Counted from the first letter of the stretch, positions 16,004 through 24,617 are shown. The stretch: DNA of 29,023 nt from an uncultured Oscillospiraceae bacterium (GCA_934561515.1 CAKTGM010000024.1:1-29023); one strand, 5' to 3'. Numbers and translations: made by a program. The notes: a model not told the origin generated them from the sequence alone.

Positions 16004-16032
16004 ATTATAATCAAATCGGAAGGAAATGAAAA
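16004..16032 (-). promoter_or_regulatory. recG promoter
   Basis: On the minus strand TATAAT (complement of 16004-16009) is preceded, at 17-bp spacing, by the weaker -35 TTTTCA (complement of 16027-16032). It lies between the nifJ terminator and recG. Confidence 0.65.
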
Positions 16033-16046
16033 GGGGTTCATGGCGC

Positions 16047-16080
16047 AAAAAGGGAGCATCCGTTCGGATGCTCCCTTTTT
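16047..16080 (-). terminator. terminator of nifJ
   Basis: AAAAAGGGAGCATCCG (16047-16062) and CGGATGCTCCCTTTTT (16065-16080) are perfect inverted arms, with a tight C(GTTC)G-type loop. T-tracts lie on both strands. It is 20 bp past the nifJ stop. Confidence 0.92.
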
Positions 16081-16099
16081 ATGCTGCTTGCGCGGGGAA

Positions 16100-19000
16100 T
16101 TACTGCTTGTCGTACAGGTCGATGAGCTTGGTGAGGTGCTCGTAACGCTCCTTCGCCGCATCCTCGTTGCGCTCGAAGAGACCTTCGGCACGCTCGGGGA
16201 ACTCGCGGGTCAGGCGGCTGTAGCGCGCCTCGTTCATCAGGAATTCACGGTAACCGCCGGCGGGCGCCTTGGAGTCGAGCGTGAACTTCTTGTCGGCCGC
16301 GGGATTGAAGCGGAACAGGTTCCAGTAGCCGCACTCGACAGCCTTCTTCATTTCCTTCTGGCAGTTCATCATGCCGCCCTTGATGGAGTGCATCTCGCAG
16401 GGGCTGTAGCCGATGATGAGGGACGGGCCGGGATAAGCCTCGGCCTCGCAGATGGCCTTGATGGTCTGCGCGGGGTTGGCGCCCATGGCGACCTGCGCGA
16501 CGTAGACGTAGCCATACTGCATCGCGATCTCGGAGAGGCTCTTCTTCTTGGTCTCCTTACCGGCTGCCGCAAACTGCGCGACCTGACCGATGTTGGAAGC
16601 CTTGGACGCCTGTCCGCCGGTGTTGGAGTAGACCTCGGTATCAAAGACGAAGATGTTGACGTCCTTGTTCTGGGCGATGACGTGGTCGAGACCGCCGTAA
16701 CCGATATCGTAGGCCCAGCCGTCGCCGCCGAAGATCCACTGGGACTTCTTGGCGAGGTATTCCTTCTTGTCGAGAATCTCGGCGACCAGCTTGCAGGCGG
16801 CGCAGTCACAGAACTTCTCGCCCTTGGCCTTGAGCTCGGCGGCGTGCTCAGCAAACTGCGGAACAGCGGCAAGCTCGTCGACGGTGGCGATGCTCGCCAT
16901 CAGCGCGGCAACATAAGCCTTGGTCGCCTCGGCGTTGGCCTTGCCGTCGGTGAAGGTGTCGAGCCACTTCTGCGCGGCTTCCTTGAGCTCGGGACGCGCC
17001 CACTCGACAGCGATCAGCTCGCGGGTCTTGTCGGCAAGGTCCTCACGGAGCTTCTCCTGACCGATGAACATACCGAAGCCATGCTCGGCGTTGTCCTCGA
17101 ACAGGGAGTTGCACCACGCGGGACCGTGGCCGTTCTTATCCGTGCAGTACGGGGAGGTAGCGCCGGGGCCGCCCCAGATGGACGAGCAGCCGGTGGCGTT
17201 GGAGATGTACATACGGTCGCCGAAGAGCTGGGTGACGAGGCGCGCGTAGCTCGTCTCGGCGCAGCCGGCGCAGGAGCCGGAGAACTCGAGCATGGGCTGC
17301 ATGAACTGGCTGCCCTTGACGGTGGTATCCTGCATATCGGCCTTGGGCGCGACCTCGTCGACGCAGTAGTCGAAGACCTCCTGCTGCTTGAGCTCGCCCT
17401 CCTGCGGGACCATGGTCAGCGCGCCGACCGGGCACTGGCCGATGCAGACGCCGCAGCCCATGCAGTCGAGCGGGGAGATGGCCATGGTGTACTTATAGAC
17501 GCCCTTGCCCTTACCGGCCTTGATGTCAACGATCTTGGCAGCGGCGGGAGCATTCTTGGCCTCCTCCTCGGTGAGAGCGAAGGGACGGATGGTAGCGTGC
17601 GGGCAGACGTAGGCACAGTTGTTGCACTGGATGCACTTGGTCTCGTCCCAGGTGGGAACGGAGACGGCGACGCCGCGCTTCTCGTAAGCGGCAGCGCCCA
17701 GCTCCCACTGGCCGTCCACGTGCGGCATGAAGGCGGAGACTGGCAGGCTGTCGCCGTCCATGCGGTCGATGGGGTCGAGAATGTCCTTGACCTGCTTGAC
17801 CAGCTCCGGCTTACCCTTGAGCACCTCGGCCTTGTCCTCGTCCACGGCGTTGGCCCAGTCGGCGGGAACGTCGATCTTCTTGTAGGCGGTGGCGCCGAGG
17901 TCGATGGCCTTGTGGTTCATATCGACGATGTCCTGGCCCTTCTTCAGGTAGGAGTGCGTCGCGGCATCCTTCATGTACTGGATGGCCTGCTCCTCGGGCA
18001 TGACCTTGGCGAGGGAGAAGAACGCGGACTGAAGGATGGTGTTGTTGCGCTTGCCCATGCCGATCTCGATGGCGAGGTCGATGGCGTTGATGGTGTAGAG
18101 CTGGATGTTATTTCTGGCGATGTAGCGCTTGGCGTCCGCCTTGAGGTGATGGTTCAGCTCATCGAAATCCCACTGGCAGTTGATCATGAACACGCCGCCG
18201 GGCTTGACGTCGTCGACCATCTTGAAGCCCTTGATGATGTAGCTGGGGTTGTGGCAGGCGACGAAGTCGGCCTTGTTGATGTAGTAGGGGCTCTTGATGG
18301 GCTTGTCGCCAAAGCGCAGGTGGCTGATGGTCACGCCGCCGGTCTTCTTGGAGTCATACTGGAAGTAAGCCTGAACGTACTTGTCGGTATGGTCGCCGAT
18401 GATCTTGATGGAGTTCTTGTTCGCGCCGACGGTACCGTCGCCGCCGAGACCCCAGAACTTGCACTCGATGGTGCCCTCTGCCGCGGTGTTCGGGCAGTTC
18501 TTGTCCTCTTCGAGAGAAAGACCCGTCACGTCATCGACGATGCCGATGGTGAACTGGCGCTTGGGCTCGGCCTTGGCGAGCTCGGAGTAAACGGCGAAGA
18601 CGGAAGCGGGCGGGGTATCCTTGGAGCCGAGACCGTAGCGGCCGCCGATGACCTCGATGCCGGTCTTGCCGGCGTTGGCCAGCGCGGTGACAACGTCGAG
18701 GTACAGAGGCTCGCCCTGTGCGCCGGGCTCCTTGGTGCGGTCGAGCACCGCGATCTTCTTGCACGTTGCGGGGATGGCCTCGATCAGGCGGTCGGCCTTG
18801 AACGGGCGGTACAGGCGGACCTTGATGAGACCGACCTTCTCGCCGTGGGCGTTGAGGTAGTCGATGACTTCCTCGGCCACGTCGCAGATGGAGCCCATCG
18901 CGATGATGACGCGGTCAGCGTCGGGGGCGCCGTAGTAGTTGAAGAGCTTGTAGTCGGTGCCGAGCTTCTCGTTGACCTTGGCCATGTACTTCTCGACGAC

Positions 19001-19723
19001 CTCGGGCAGAGCGTCGTAGTACTGGTTGCAGGCCTCGCGGTGCTGGAAGAACGTATCGCCGTTCTCGTGGGAGCCGCGCATATGGGGATGCTCGGGGTTG
19101 AGGGCGTGCTCGCGGAAGGCCTTGACGGCGTCCATGTCGCACATATCGGCGAGATCCTTATAATCCCACACGGCGATCTTCTGGATCTCGTGGGAGGTGC
19201 GGAAGCCGTCGAAGAAGTTGATGAAGGGCACCTTGCCGGAAAGAGCGGCCAGATGCGCAACGGGGGAGAGGTCCATGACCTCCTGCACGTTGCCCTCGCA
19301 GAGCATGGCGAAGCCGGTCTGGCGGCAGGCCATCACGTCGGAGTGATCGCCGAAGATGTTCAGCGCGTGGGTGGAGACGGTACGGGCCGAAACATGGAAC
19401 ACGCAGGGGAGCTGCTCGGCCGCGATCTTGTACATATTCGGGATCATCAGCAGCAGGCCCTGAGAGGCCGTGTAGGTGGTGGTCAGCGCGCCGGCGCCGA
19501 GAGAGCCGTGCACCGCGCCGGCCGCACCGGCTTCGGACTGCATCTCGACGACCTTGACCTGGCTGCCGAAGATGTTCTTCTGGCCGTTTGCGGACCACTG
19601 GTCGACCAAGTCGGCCATCGGGGAGGACGGCGTGATGGGGTAGATCGCGGCGACTTCACTGTAAGCATAGCTTACGTGCGCCGCAGCGTTATTGCCGTCC
19701 ATGGATTTCATTTTTCTTGCCAT
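16100..19723 (-). CDS. nifJ: pyruvate:ferredoxin (flavodoxin) oxidoreductase, single chain (1207 aa)
   Basis: The enzyme oxidatively decarboxylates pyruvate to acetyl-CoA and CO2, passing electrons to ferredoxin, a central step in anaerobic metabolism. Domains in order: the N-terminal pyruvate/thiamine region (YPITPSSPMADLVDQW, about residues 28-43); the domain with HALNIFGDHSDVM; the gamma domain around GLGGDGTVGANKN (about 430); two 4Fe-4S motifs, CIQCNNCAYVCP (about 697) and CMGCGVCIGQCP (about 753); and the thiamine-diphosphate domain with SCAGCAETSYARL (about 814), the NATGCSSIWGG cysteine and GGDGWAYDIGYGGLDH (about 997). All clusters are intact and the length is typical of the fused form. 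The start is the ATG at 19721-19723 after AGGAGG. It has its own promoter and terminator. Confidence 0.98.
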   Translation of the reverse strand: MARKMKSMDGNNAAAHVSYAYSEVAAIYPITPSSPMADLVDQWSANGQKNIFGSQVKVVEMQSEAGAAGAVHGSLGAGALTTTYTASQGLLLMIPNMYKIAAEQLPCVFHVSARTVSTHALNIFGDHSDVMACRQTGFAMLCEGNVQEVMDLSPVAHLAALSGKVPFINFFDGFRTSHEIQKIAVWDYKDLADMCDMDAVKAFREHALNPEHPHMRGSHENGDTFFQHREACNQYYDALPEVVEKYMAKVNEKLGTDYKLFNYYGAPDADRVIIAMGSICDVAEEVIDYLNAHGEKVGLIKVRLYRPFKADRLIEAIPATCKKIAVLDRTKEPGAQGEPLYLDVVTALANAGKTGIEVIGGRYGLGSKDTPPASVFAVYSELAKAEPKRQFTIGIVDDVTGLSLEEDKNCPNTAAEGTIECKFWGLGGDGTVGANKNSIKIIGDHTDKYVQAYFQYDSKKTGGVTISHLRFGDKPIKSPYYINKADFVACHNPSYIIKGFKMVDDVKPGGVFMINCQWDFDELNHHLKADAKRYIARNNIQLYTINAIDLAIEIGMGKRNNTILQSAFFSLAKVMPEEQAIQYMKDAATHSYLKKGQDIVDMNHKAIDLGATAYKKIDVPADWANAVDEDKAEVLKGKPELVKQVKDILDPIDRMDGDSLPVSAFMPHVDGQWELGAAAYEKRGVAVSVPTWDETKCIQCNNCAYVCPHATIRPFALTEEEAKNAPAAAKIVDIKAGKGKGVYKYTMAISPLDCMGCGVCIGQCPVGALTMVPQEGELKQQEVFDYCVDEVAPKADMQDTTVKGSQFMQPMLEFSGSCAGCAETSYARLVTQLFGDRMYISNATGCSSIWGGPGATSPYCTDKNGHGPAWCNSLFEDNAEHGFGMFIGQEKLREDLADKTRELIAVEWARPELKEAAQKWLDTFTDGKANAEATKAYVAALMASIATVDELAAVPQFAEHAAELKAKGEKFCDCAACKLVAEILDKKEYLAKKSQWIFGGDGWAYDIGYGGLDHVIAQNKDVNIFVFDTEVYSNTGGQASKASNIGQVAQFAAAGKETKKKSLSEIAMQYGYVYVAQVAMGANPAQTIKAICEAEAYPGPSLIIGYSPCEMHSIKGGMMNCQKEMKKAVECGYWNLFRFNPAADKKFTLDSKAPAGGYREFLMNEARYSRLTREFPERAEGLFERNEDAAKERYEHLTKLIDLYDKQ

Positions 19724-19745
19724 AAATGAACCTCCTGTTTATTCC

Positions 19746-19787
19746 ACCGTCAAAAGACGGTCGTTCTGCGTGAATTCAAAAAATTCA
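19746..19787 (-). promoter_or_regulatory. palindromes in the nifJ 5' region
   Basis: Two perfect inverted repeats lie between the nifJ -10 and the start codon: TGAATT/AATTCA (19771-19787, 5-bp spacer), next to the predicted transcription start at about 19789, and ACCGTC/GACGGT (19746-19761, 4-nt loop) in the leader. The first is positioned as an operator, the second as an RNA hairpin. No specific regulator site is recognised. Confidence 0.45.
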
Positions 19788-19795
19788 ACGCTGAT

Positions 19796-19824
19796 ACTAT
19801 AGCACACTTTTTTCGACATGTAAA
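19796..19824 (-). promoter_or_regulatory. nifJ promoter
   Basis: On the minus strand TTTACA (complement of 19819-19824) and TATAGT (complement of 19796-19801) are 17 bp apart, with an extended TGC before the -10. Confidence 0.8.
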
Positions 19825-19949
19825 CGCCTTGGAGGGGGAAAAACATTCATTTTTTTGCAACAACAGGTTCAATTACTTTCATTTTTTCGGAACTTTTGCA
19901 AGCTTTTATTCTTTTTGTGCATCCTGTGCAAAAATGAGGGAAAGGGGAT

Positions 19950-19977
19950 TTGCCTGATTCGAAAAATGTGCTATACT
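19950..19977 (+). promoter_or_regulatory. promoter of the comM-thiI-pncC operon
   Basis: TTGCCT (19950-19955) and TATACT (19972-19977) are spaced 16 bp apart, with an extended TGC before the -10. It is divergent from the nifJ promoter, 126 bp away. Confidence 0.7.
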
Positions 19978-19994
19978 GGGGCGAGAAAACGAAA

Positions 19995-20014
19995 GCGCGC
20001 GCCCTTGCGCGTGC
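19995..20014 (+). promoter_or_regulatory. GC-only leader hairpin just upstream of the comM ribosome binding site
   Basis: GCGCGCGC (19995-20002) pairs with GCGCGTGC (20007-20014), including one G-T wobble, around a CCTT loop. Seven A's follow, running straight into the AGGAGG site. It lies inside the short predicted leader and could affect translation initiation or mRNA stability. Confidence 0.4.
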
Positions 20015-20034
20015 AAAAAAAGGAGGACGAAGCA

Positions 20035-21552
20035 ATGGTCACAGCGGTGCGCTCTCTGGGGCTTCAGGGCATCTCGGGCTACGAGGTGACGGTGGAATGC
20101 TTTTTGTCCGGCGGGCTTCCCGCGTTCGACATTGTCGGCCTCGGCGACACGGCAGTGAAGGAATCGCGCGAGCGCGTGCGCGCGGCGGTGAAGAACTGCG
20201 GCGTGAAGTTCCCCGTCTCCCGCATCACGGTGAATCTCGCTCCGGCGGGGCTCAAGAAGGAGGGCACGCTCTACGACCTGCCGATCCTGCTGGGCATCCT
20301 TGCAAGCGCCGAGGAGATCAAGCCCCCCGCAAAGGACGCGGCTTTTCTGGGAGAGCTTTCGCTCACCGGCACGCTGCGCGCGGTGAACGGCGTGCTGCCC
20401 ATGGCGATGGCCGCGGCGCGCGCGGGCATCAAAACGCTCTATGTCCCCGCGGCGAACGCCGCGGAGGCGACGCTTGCCGACGGGCTGACCGTTTACAGCG
20501 TTCCGGACGTGGAGACGCTGGTGGAGCACTTAAAGGGAAGAGCGCCGCTTGCGCCGCAGCCGAAGTGGCGAGCGGAGCAGTCGGAGGAAGCAGGCCCCGA
20601 CTTTGCAGACGTCATGGGGCAGGAAAACGTCAAGCGCGCGCTGGAGATCGCCGCTGCGGGCGGGCACAATATCCTGCTCATCGGCTCGCCGGGCGCGGGC
20701 AAGTCGATGCTTGCGCGAAGGCTGCCGTCCATCCTGCCGGATATGACGCGGGAGGAGGCGCTTGAGGCGACGGAGATCTGGTCGGTCGCGGGGCTGACCG
20801 ACAGCGCGCGCCCGATGCTGCTGCACCGGCCCTTCCGCGCGCCGCACCACACGCTCTCGGCCTCTGCGATGACCGGGGGAGGAAAAGTGCCGAAGCCCGG
20901 CGAAATTTCGCTTGCGCACCACGGCGTCTTATTTTTAGATGAGCTGCCGGAGTTCCACCGCGACGTGCTCGAGGTGCTGCGCGCGCCCATCGAGGACGGC
21001 GAGGTGACCATCACCCGCGCCGCGGGCAGCATCACGCTGCCGAGCAGGTTTATGCTCGTCGGCGCAATGAACCCCTGCCGCTGCGGCTGGTACGGCCACC
21101 CCTCGGGGCGCTGCCGCTGCACAAAGCAGCAGGTGGAAAAATACGTTGAGAAGATATCAGGCCCCATGCTCGACCGCATGGACCTGCACGTGAACGTGCC
21201 GAGCGTCGAATTTGAAGCGATGCGCCGGCGCGAAAAGGCGGAGTCCTCCGCCGAGGTGAAAGCGCGCGTGAACAAGGCGCGCGAGCGGCAGAAGGAGCGC
21301 TTTGCAGGCACGAACGCTGCCTGCAACGCGCAGATGTCGCCTGCGATGGTGGGCGAATTCTGCGCGCTGGACGGCTCAGGCGAGAAGCTCTTGAAGGGGG
21401 CGTTCGACCGCCTCGGCCTCACGGCCCGCAGCCACGACCGGCTGCTGCGCGTGGCGCGCACGATCGCAGACCTTGACGGCAGCGAGAGCATCGAGGCGCA
21501 GCATCTGGCCGAGGCCATCCAGTACCGCAACACCGATATTCTGCGGGGGTGA
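20035..21552 (+). CDS. comM: YifB/ComM family Mg-chelatase-like AAA+ ATPase (505 aa)
   Basis: In naturally transformable bacteria ComM is a helicase that promotes branch migration during uptake of DNA; in many Firmicutes its role is untested. The N-terminal ChlI-like/Lon-substrate-binding-like region (about 1-165) begins with TAVRSLGLQGISGYEVTVE. The AAA+ core has Walker A GSPGAGKS (217-224), Walker B FLDELPEF (about 300-307) and sensor region AMNPCRCGWYGH (from about 344). A C-rich segment, CRCGWYGHPSGRCRC, is typical of the family, as is DRMDLHVNV. The start is the ATG at 20035 after AAAGGAGGA; the frame stays open to 19855 but upstream codons have no site. First gene of a five-gene unit, with the next ATG 5 bp after its stop. 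Confidence 0.93.
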   Translation: MVTAVRSLGLQGISGYEVTVECFLSGGLPAFDIVGLGDTAVKESRERVRAAVKNCGVKFPVSRITVNLAPAGLKKEGTLYDLPILLGILASAEEIKPPAKDAAFLGELSLTGTLRAVNGVLPMAMAAARAGIKTLYVPAANAAEATLADGLTVYSVPDVETLVEHLKGRAPLAPQPKWRAEQSEEAGPDFADVMGQENVKRALEIAAAGGHNILLIGSPGAGKSMLARRLPSILPDMTREEALEATEIWSVAGLTDSARPMLLHRPFRAPHHTLSASAMTGGGKVPKPGEISLAHHGVLFLDELPEFHRDVLEVLRAPIEDGEVTITRAAGSITLPSRFMLVGAMNPCRCGWYGHPSGRCRCTKQQVEKYVEKISGPMLDRMDLHVNVPSVEFEAMRRREKAESSAEVKARVNKARERQKERFAGTNAACNAQMSPAMVGEFCALDGSGEKLLKGAFDRLGLTARSHDRLLRVARTIADLDGSESIEAQHLAEAIQYRNTDILRG

Positions 21553-21557
21553 GGGCG

Positions 21558-22118
21558 ATGAAAACGAACGACTACATCCGCCTTGGCGCGATCTCGCTCT
21601 TGAGCCATCTCGCGCAGGGCGCGGCATTTGTCCTGCTGTTTGCGGCGTTTGGCGGCACGGGGGCGGCCTCGTCCTTTCCCTTTGCCCCACCCGTCGGGCT
21701 CGTGCTCGGCGTCGTCTATGTGGCGGGGCTTTCGTTCCTGTTCGGCTGGGGATTGCGGCCGGGGCGGGAAATCGACAAAAACCGCTGCTGGAACGCGGCG
21801 ATGGCGCTCTATGCGCTGAACCTTGTTTCGCTTCTCGCGCTGCCTGTTCCGTTCGGCTCCGGCAGCATCCTCGCGATGGTCTGGCAGCTGCCGATGACGC
21901 CCGCCATGGCCGGGATCAACGGACTGAGCGGAGAGGGCGCGATGTTTCGCTATGCGCTCTTTGCCCTGCTGGCCGCTGTGGAGCCGCTGTGCCTGACGCT
22001 GGGACTTTTGGGGAAAGAAAAGAAGTCCGGCGGCGAAAAACAAACTGAAAATCCGGCCAAGTCCTCCGCCGAGGCGGAGACGGCCACGATCAATGAGGAG
22101 AACAACACCAATGCATGA
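21558..22118 (+). CDS. small integral membrane protein, function unknown (186 aa)
   Basis: The protein has about four hydrophobic segments (roughly residues 8-28, 40-62, 76-96 and 128-150), a conserved-looking Gly/Ala-rich first helix and a polar, charged C-terminal tail (about 155-186) rich in Lys/Glu/Asn. No family is recognised. The ATG at 21558 is used with the purine-rich GGGTGAGGG just upstream, 5 bp after the comM stop; the GTG at 21549 is an alternative. Its last 8 bases overlap thiI. Location between comM and thiI within an operon says little about function. Confidence 0.75.
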   Translation: MKTNDYIRLGAISLLSHLAQGAAFVLLFAAFGGTGAASSFPFAPPVGLVLGVVYVAGLSFLFGWGLRPGREIDKNRCWNAAMALYALNLVSLLALPVPFGSGSILAMVWQLPMTPAMAGINGLSGEGAMFRYALFALLAAVEPLCLTLGLLGKEKKSGGEKQTENPAKSSAEAETATINEENNTNA

Positions 22119-23283
22119 AATGATTCTGTGCAAGCTCGGCGAGGTCGTGCTCAAGGGGCTCAACCGCCGCAGCTTTGAAGATAAGCTGATGGCGAACGTC
22201 AACCGCCGCGTGGCAAAATGCGGCAATTTCCGCATCTACGCCAAGCAGAGCACCATCTACGTCGAGCCCAGGGACGAAGCGTGCGACATCGACGCGGCCT
22301 TTGAGGGCTGCAAGAAGGTCTTTGGCATCATCGCCGTTTCCAAGGCCCTGCCCTGCGAGAAGGACGTGCAGAAGATCATCGGCGCGGCGAAGGAATACCT
22401 CGCCGACGACCTGCGCGCGGCGAAGAGCTTCAAGGTAGAGAGCAAGCGCGCCGACAAGACCTTCCCCTTAACGTCCATCCAGCTTTCCCAGCAGGTGGGC
22501 GGGGCGCTCCATCAGGCGTTCCCGGCCTGCGAGGTCAACGTCCACGACCCCGAGCTCGTCGTCCACATTGAAATCCGCGACGACTCGGCTTACGTCCACG
22601 GCCCGGCAGAGGACGGCGCGGGCGGCCTGCCCATCGGCATGGGCGGCGTGGCGGTGAGCCTCCTTTCCGGCGGCATCGACTCGCCCGTTTCGTCCTACAT
22701 GATCGCAAAGCGCGGCGTGAAGCTCGAAATGGTGCACTTTTTCTCCCCGCCCTACACCTCTGACGCGGCGAAGGAGAAGGTGCTTGCGCTTGCCAAGCTT
22801 CTTGTGCCCTGGTGCGGGCGGCTCACCGTGCAGGTCGTGCCCTTTACCGAGATTCAGGAGGAAATCCGCCGCAACTGCCCCGAGGAATTCTTCACGCTCA
22901 TCATGCGCCGCTTTATGATGCGCATTTCTCAGCGCGTGGCGGAGCAGGTGAAGGCGAAGGCGCTCGTCACGGGCGAAAACTTAGGTCAGGTCGCCTCGCA
23001 GACGATGGAGGCCCTGCGCGTGACGGAGGACGTGGTCGATCTTCCCGTCCTGCGCCCGCTCATCGGCATGGATAAGGAAGAGATCGTGCGCCTGTCCCGC
23101 AAGATCGGCACGTTCGGCACCTCGATCCTGCCCTTTGAGGACTGCTGCACGGTCTTTACGCCGAGGCATCCGCGCACGAAGCCGAATCTTGAGGAAGTCC
23201 GCGAGGCGGAGGCGGCGCTCGATATCGAGGGTCTCATCGACCGCGCGATGGCAAACCGTGAATTTGTGCGCATCAAATTCTGA
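22111..23283 (+). CDS. thiI: tRNA 4-thiouridine synthetase ThiI (390 aa)
   Basis: ThiI adenylates U8 of tRNA and transfers sulfur to make 4-thiouridine; some homologues also feed sulfur to thiamine synthesis. The N-terminal ferredoxin-like and THUMP region (about 1-165) includes LCKLGEVVLKGLNRRSFE. The adenylating domain has the PP-loop SGGIDS (186-191), followed by MVHFFSPPYTS, TGENLGQVASQTMEAL and a catalytic-Cys-like segment EDCCTVFTPRHP. Length matches the short form without a rhodanese domain. The start is the ATG at 22111 with GAGGAG (22095-22100), overlapping the previous gene by 8 bases. An in-frame ATG at 22093 is possible but lies on the binding site. Confidence 0.96.
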   Translation: MHEMILCKLGEVVLKGLNRRSFEDKLMANVNRRVAKCGNFRIYAKQSTIYVEPRDEACDIDAAFEGCKKVFGIIAVSKALPCEKDVQKIIGAAKEYLADDLRAAKSFKVESKRADKTFPLTSIQLSQQVGGALHQAFPACEVNVHDPELVVHIEIRDDSAYVHGPAEDGAGGLPIGMGGVAVSLLSGGIDSPVSSYMIAKRGVKLEMVHFFSPPYTSDAAKEKVLALAKLLVPWCGRLTVQVVPFTEIQEEIRRNCPEEFFTLIMRRFMMRISQRVAEQVKAKALVTGENLGQVASQTMEALRVTEDVVDLPVLRPLIGMDKEEIVRLSRKIGTFGTSILPFEDCCTVFTPRHPRTKPNLEEVREAEAALDIEGLIDRAMANREFVRIKF

Positions 23284-23298
23284 AAGGAAGTCTTTTCT

Positions 23299-23790
23299 AT
23301 GGCGGAAAACGAAAAATTGATCGAACAGCGCTGCTGTGAGCTGCTCAAGGCGCGCGGCATGACCTTCGCCGCGGCGGAAAGCTGCACCGGAGGCCTCATC
23401 GCCAAGCGCATCACGGATGTGCCGGGCGCGTCGCTCGTTTTCATGGGCGGCGTGGTGAGCTATACCGACACGGTCAAGCACCGCGTGCTCGGCGTTCCGG
23501 CAGAGCTGCTGGAGGAATACGGCGCGGTGTCCGCGCCCGTTGCCCGCGCGATGGCCGAGGGCGCACGCAGGGCGACGACCGCCGATCTCGCCGTCAGCGT
23601 CACGGGCGTTGCGGGCCCTGACCGCGACGAGCGCGGAAACGCCGTCGGCACGGTGTTCATCGGCTTTTCTTCCCCGGAGGAGACGGTCGCCGAGCGCTTC
23701 GACTTTGGCGAAAAGAGCCGCGCGGAGATCCGCGCGCTGTCCGCGGAGGAAGCGTTCAAGCTGCTGGAGGAAAAACTGAAGGAAGCATAA
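23299..23790 (+). CDS. pncC: stand-alone CinA C-terminal domain, nicotinamide-nucleotide amidase (163 aa)
   Basis: PncC hydrolyses nicotinamide mononucleotide to nicotinate mononucleotide plus ammonia, recycling NAD breakdown products. The family signature AAESCTGG (25-32) is intact, as are GGVVSYTDTVKHRVLGV and AVSVTGVAGPD followed by GTVFIG. The length is that of the single-domain form without the N-terminal MoaB-like domain of full CinA. The start is the ATG at 23299 with AAAGGAAG upstream, 15 bp after thiI. It belongs to the comM-thiI transcription unit. Confidence 0.93.
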   Translation: MAENEKLIEQRCCELLKARGMTFAAAESCTGGLIAKRITDVPGASLVFMGGVVSYTDTVKHRVLGVPAELLEEYGAVSAPVARAMAEGARRATTADLAVSVTGVAGPDRDERGNAVGTVFIGFSSPEETVAERFDFGEKSRAEIRALSAEEAFKLLEEKLKEA

Positions 23791-23819
23791 GGGCCGAGAG
23801 CCGTGAGAAAGGAGAAAAC

Positions 23820-24548
23820 ATGAAAAGAAACACCGGACTGCCGCTTGCGGCACTCTTGGCGGCGCTGCTGCTTTTGACGTCAGGCTGCGGAGAAAAGCAG
23901 GAAACGCCGGACGGCGCACTGGACGATCCCCTGGTGCAGGAGGAAGAGCTGACGGTCGAGCCGCAGCCGGACGCGAACTTTACGCTGGAGCTGCCGGATG
24001 GATTTTTGAGCCTTGGGACGGACTACGAGCCGAACGGGAAAACGCAGGATACGACCTACGACAGCGACGGGATGCTGCCCTATGACTTTGCGCGCCATTA
24101 CGACGCGGACGCGCAGCTCGTCGTCGGGACGGACTACTACCCCGAAACGGGGCGCGAGGTCATCAGCTACCTGCGCACCGGCGCTGTGGGCGTGGGAACG
24201 CCGCGCGGCGTCAAGGTCGGCGACAGCGAGGAAGCACTGCTGACGGAGTATCCGGAGGCGCTTTACTGCATCGCGGCAGATGAGTCCGAGCTCTATGACG
24301 GCTACGACGACGAAAGCAGCTACAGTGAGCCTGCGTATGACTTCGACCGCGCCTACGTCTGGCAGCCGCAGACGCCGCAGGACGACGGAAACTACGATGT
24401 CCGCGACATCGTGTTTTACCTGAAGGACGGCACGGTGACCGCGATCACGATGACAAAGCCGTATGCGTTCCGCTTTGTCTACGGTGTGGACCGTGACGCG
24501 GCGCTGCGCCTTGCGGAAGAAAACCGCAGCGCGCTGTGCGGGCAGTAA
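23820..24548 (+). CDS. putative lipoprotein, function unknown (242 aa)
   Basis: Lipoprotein signal: MKRN, an Ala/Leu core, and the lipobox LTSGC with the acylated Cys at residue 23. The mature part is strongly acidic and Tyr/Asp-rich (YDGYDDESSYSEPAYDFDRAY around residues 155-180). It ends with a beta-rich segment (NYDVRDIVFYLKDGTVTAITM). A KVGDSEEALLTEYP segment resembles the short repeats of extracellular proteins that track repeated turns, but no family is firmly recognised. The ATG at 23820 follows AGAAAGGAG and lies 29 bp after pncC. It is the last gene of the operon, before the terminator at 24560. Confidence 0.75.
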   Translation: MKRNTGLPLAALLAALLLLTSGCGEKQETPDGALDDPLVQEEELTVEPQPDANFTLELPDGFLSLGTDYEPNGKTQDTTYDSDGMLPYDFARHYDADAQLVVGTDYYPETGREVISYLRTGAVGVGTPRGVKVGDSEEALLTEYPEALYCIAADESELYDGYDDESSYSEPAYDFDRAYVWQPQTPQDDGNYDVRDIVFYLKDGTVTAITMTKPYAFRFVYGVDRDAALRLAEENRSALCGQ

Positions 24549-24559
24549 AAAAACAAAAC

Positions 24560-24595
24560 AAAAAGCGAGGGACGATCGATCGTCCCTCGCTTTTT
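24560..24595. terminator. bidirectional palindromic terminator
   Basis: A perfect 36-bp palindrome has 18-bp arms 24560-24577 and 24578-24595, starting AAAAAGCG and ending CGCTTTTT. Both strands finish in a T run. It sits between converging genes (stops at 24548 and 24618) and serves both. The centre is itself the repeat GATCGATC, so the RNA loop will be small. Confidence 0.92.
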
Positions 24596-24617
24596 CTGTA
24601 TTTACCTGCTGGTGGGA

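Noticed and set aside
13919..19729. 1936-residue plus-strand frame opposite recG and nifJ
   Set aside because: Long only because high-GC coding on the other strand lacks stops in this frame; composition is His/Gly/Ala/Val-repetitive, no motifs, and it crosses the recG promoter and nifJ terminator.
24560..24595. 36-bp perfect palindrome as a recombination or origin site
   Set aside because: Position between converging stop codons and T-runs on both ends make it a bidirectional terminator.
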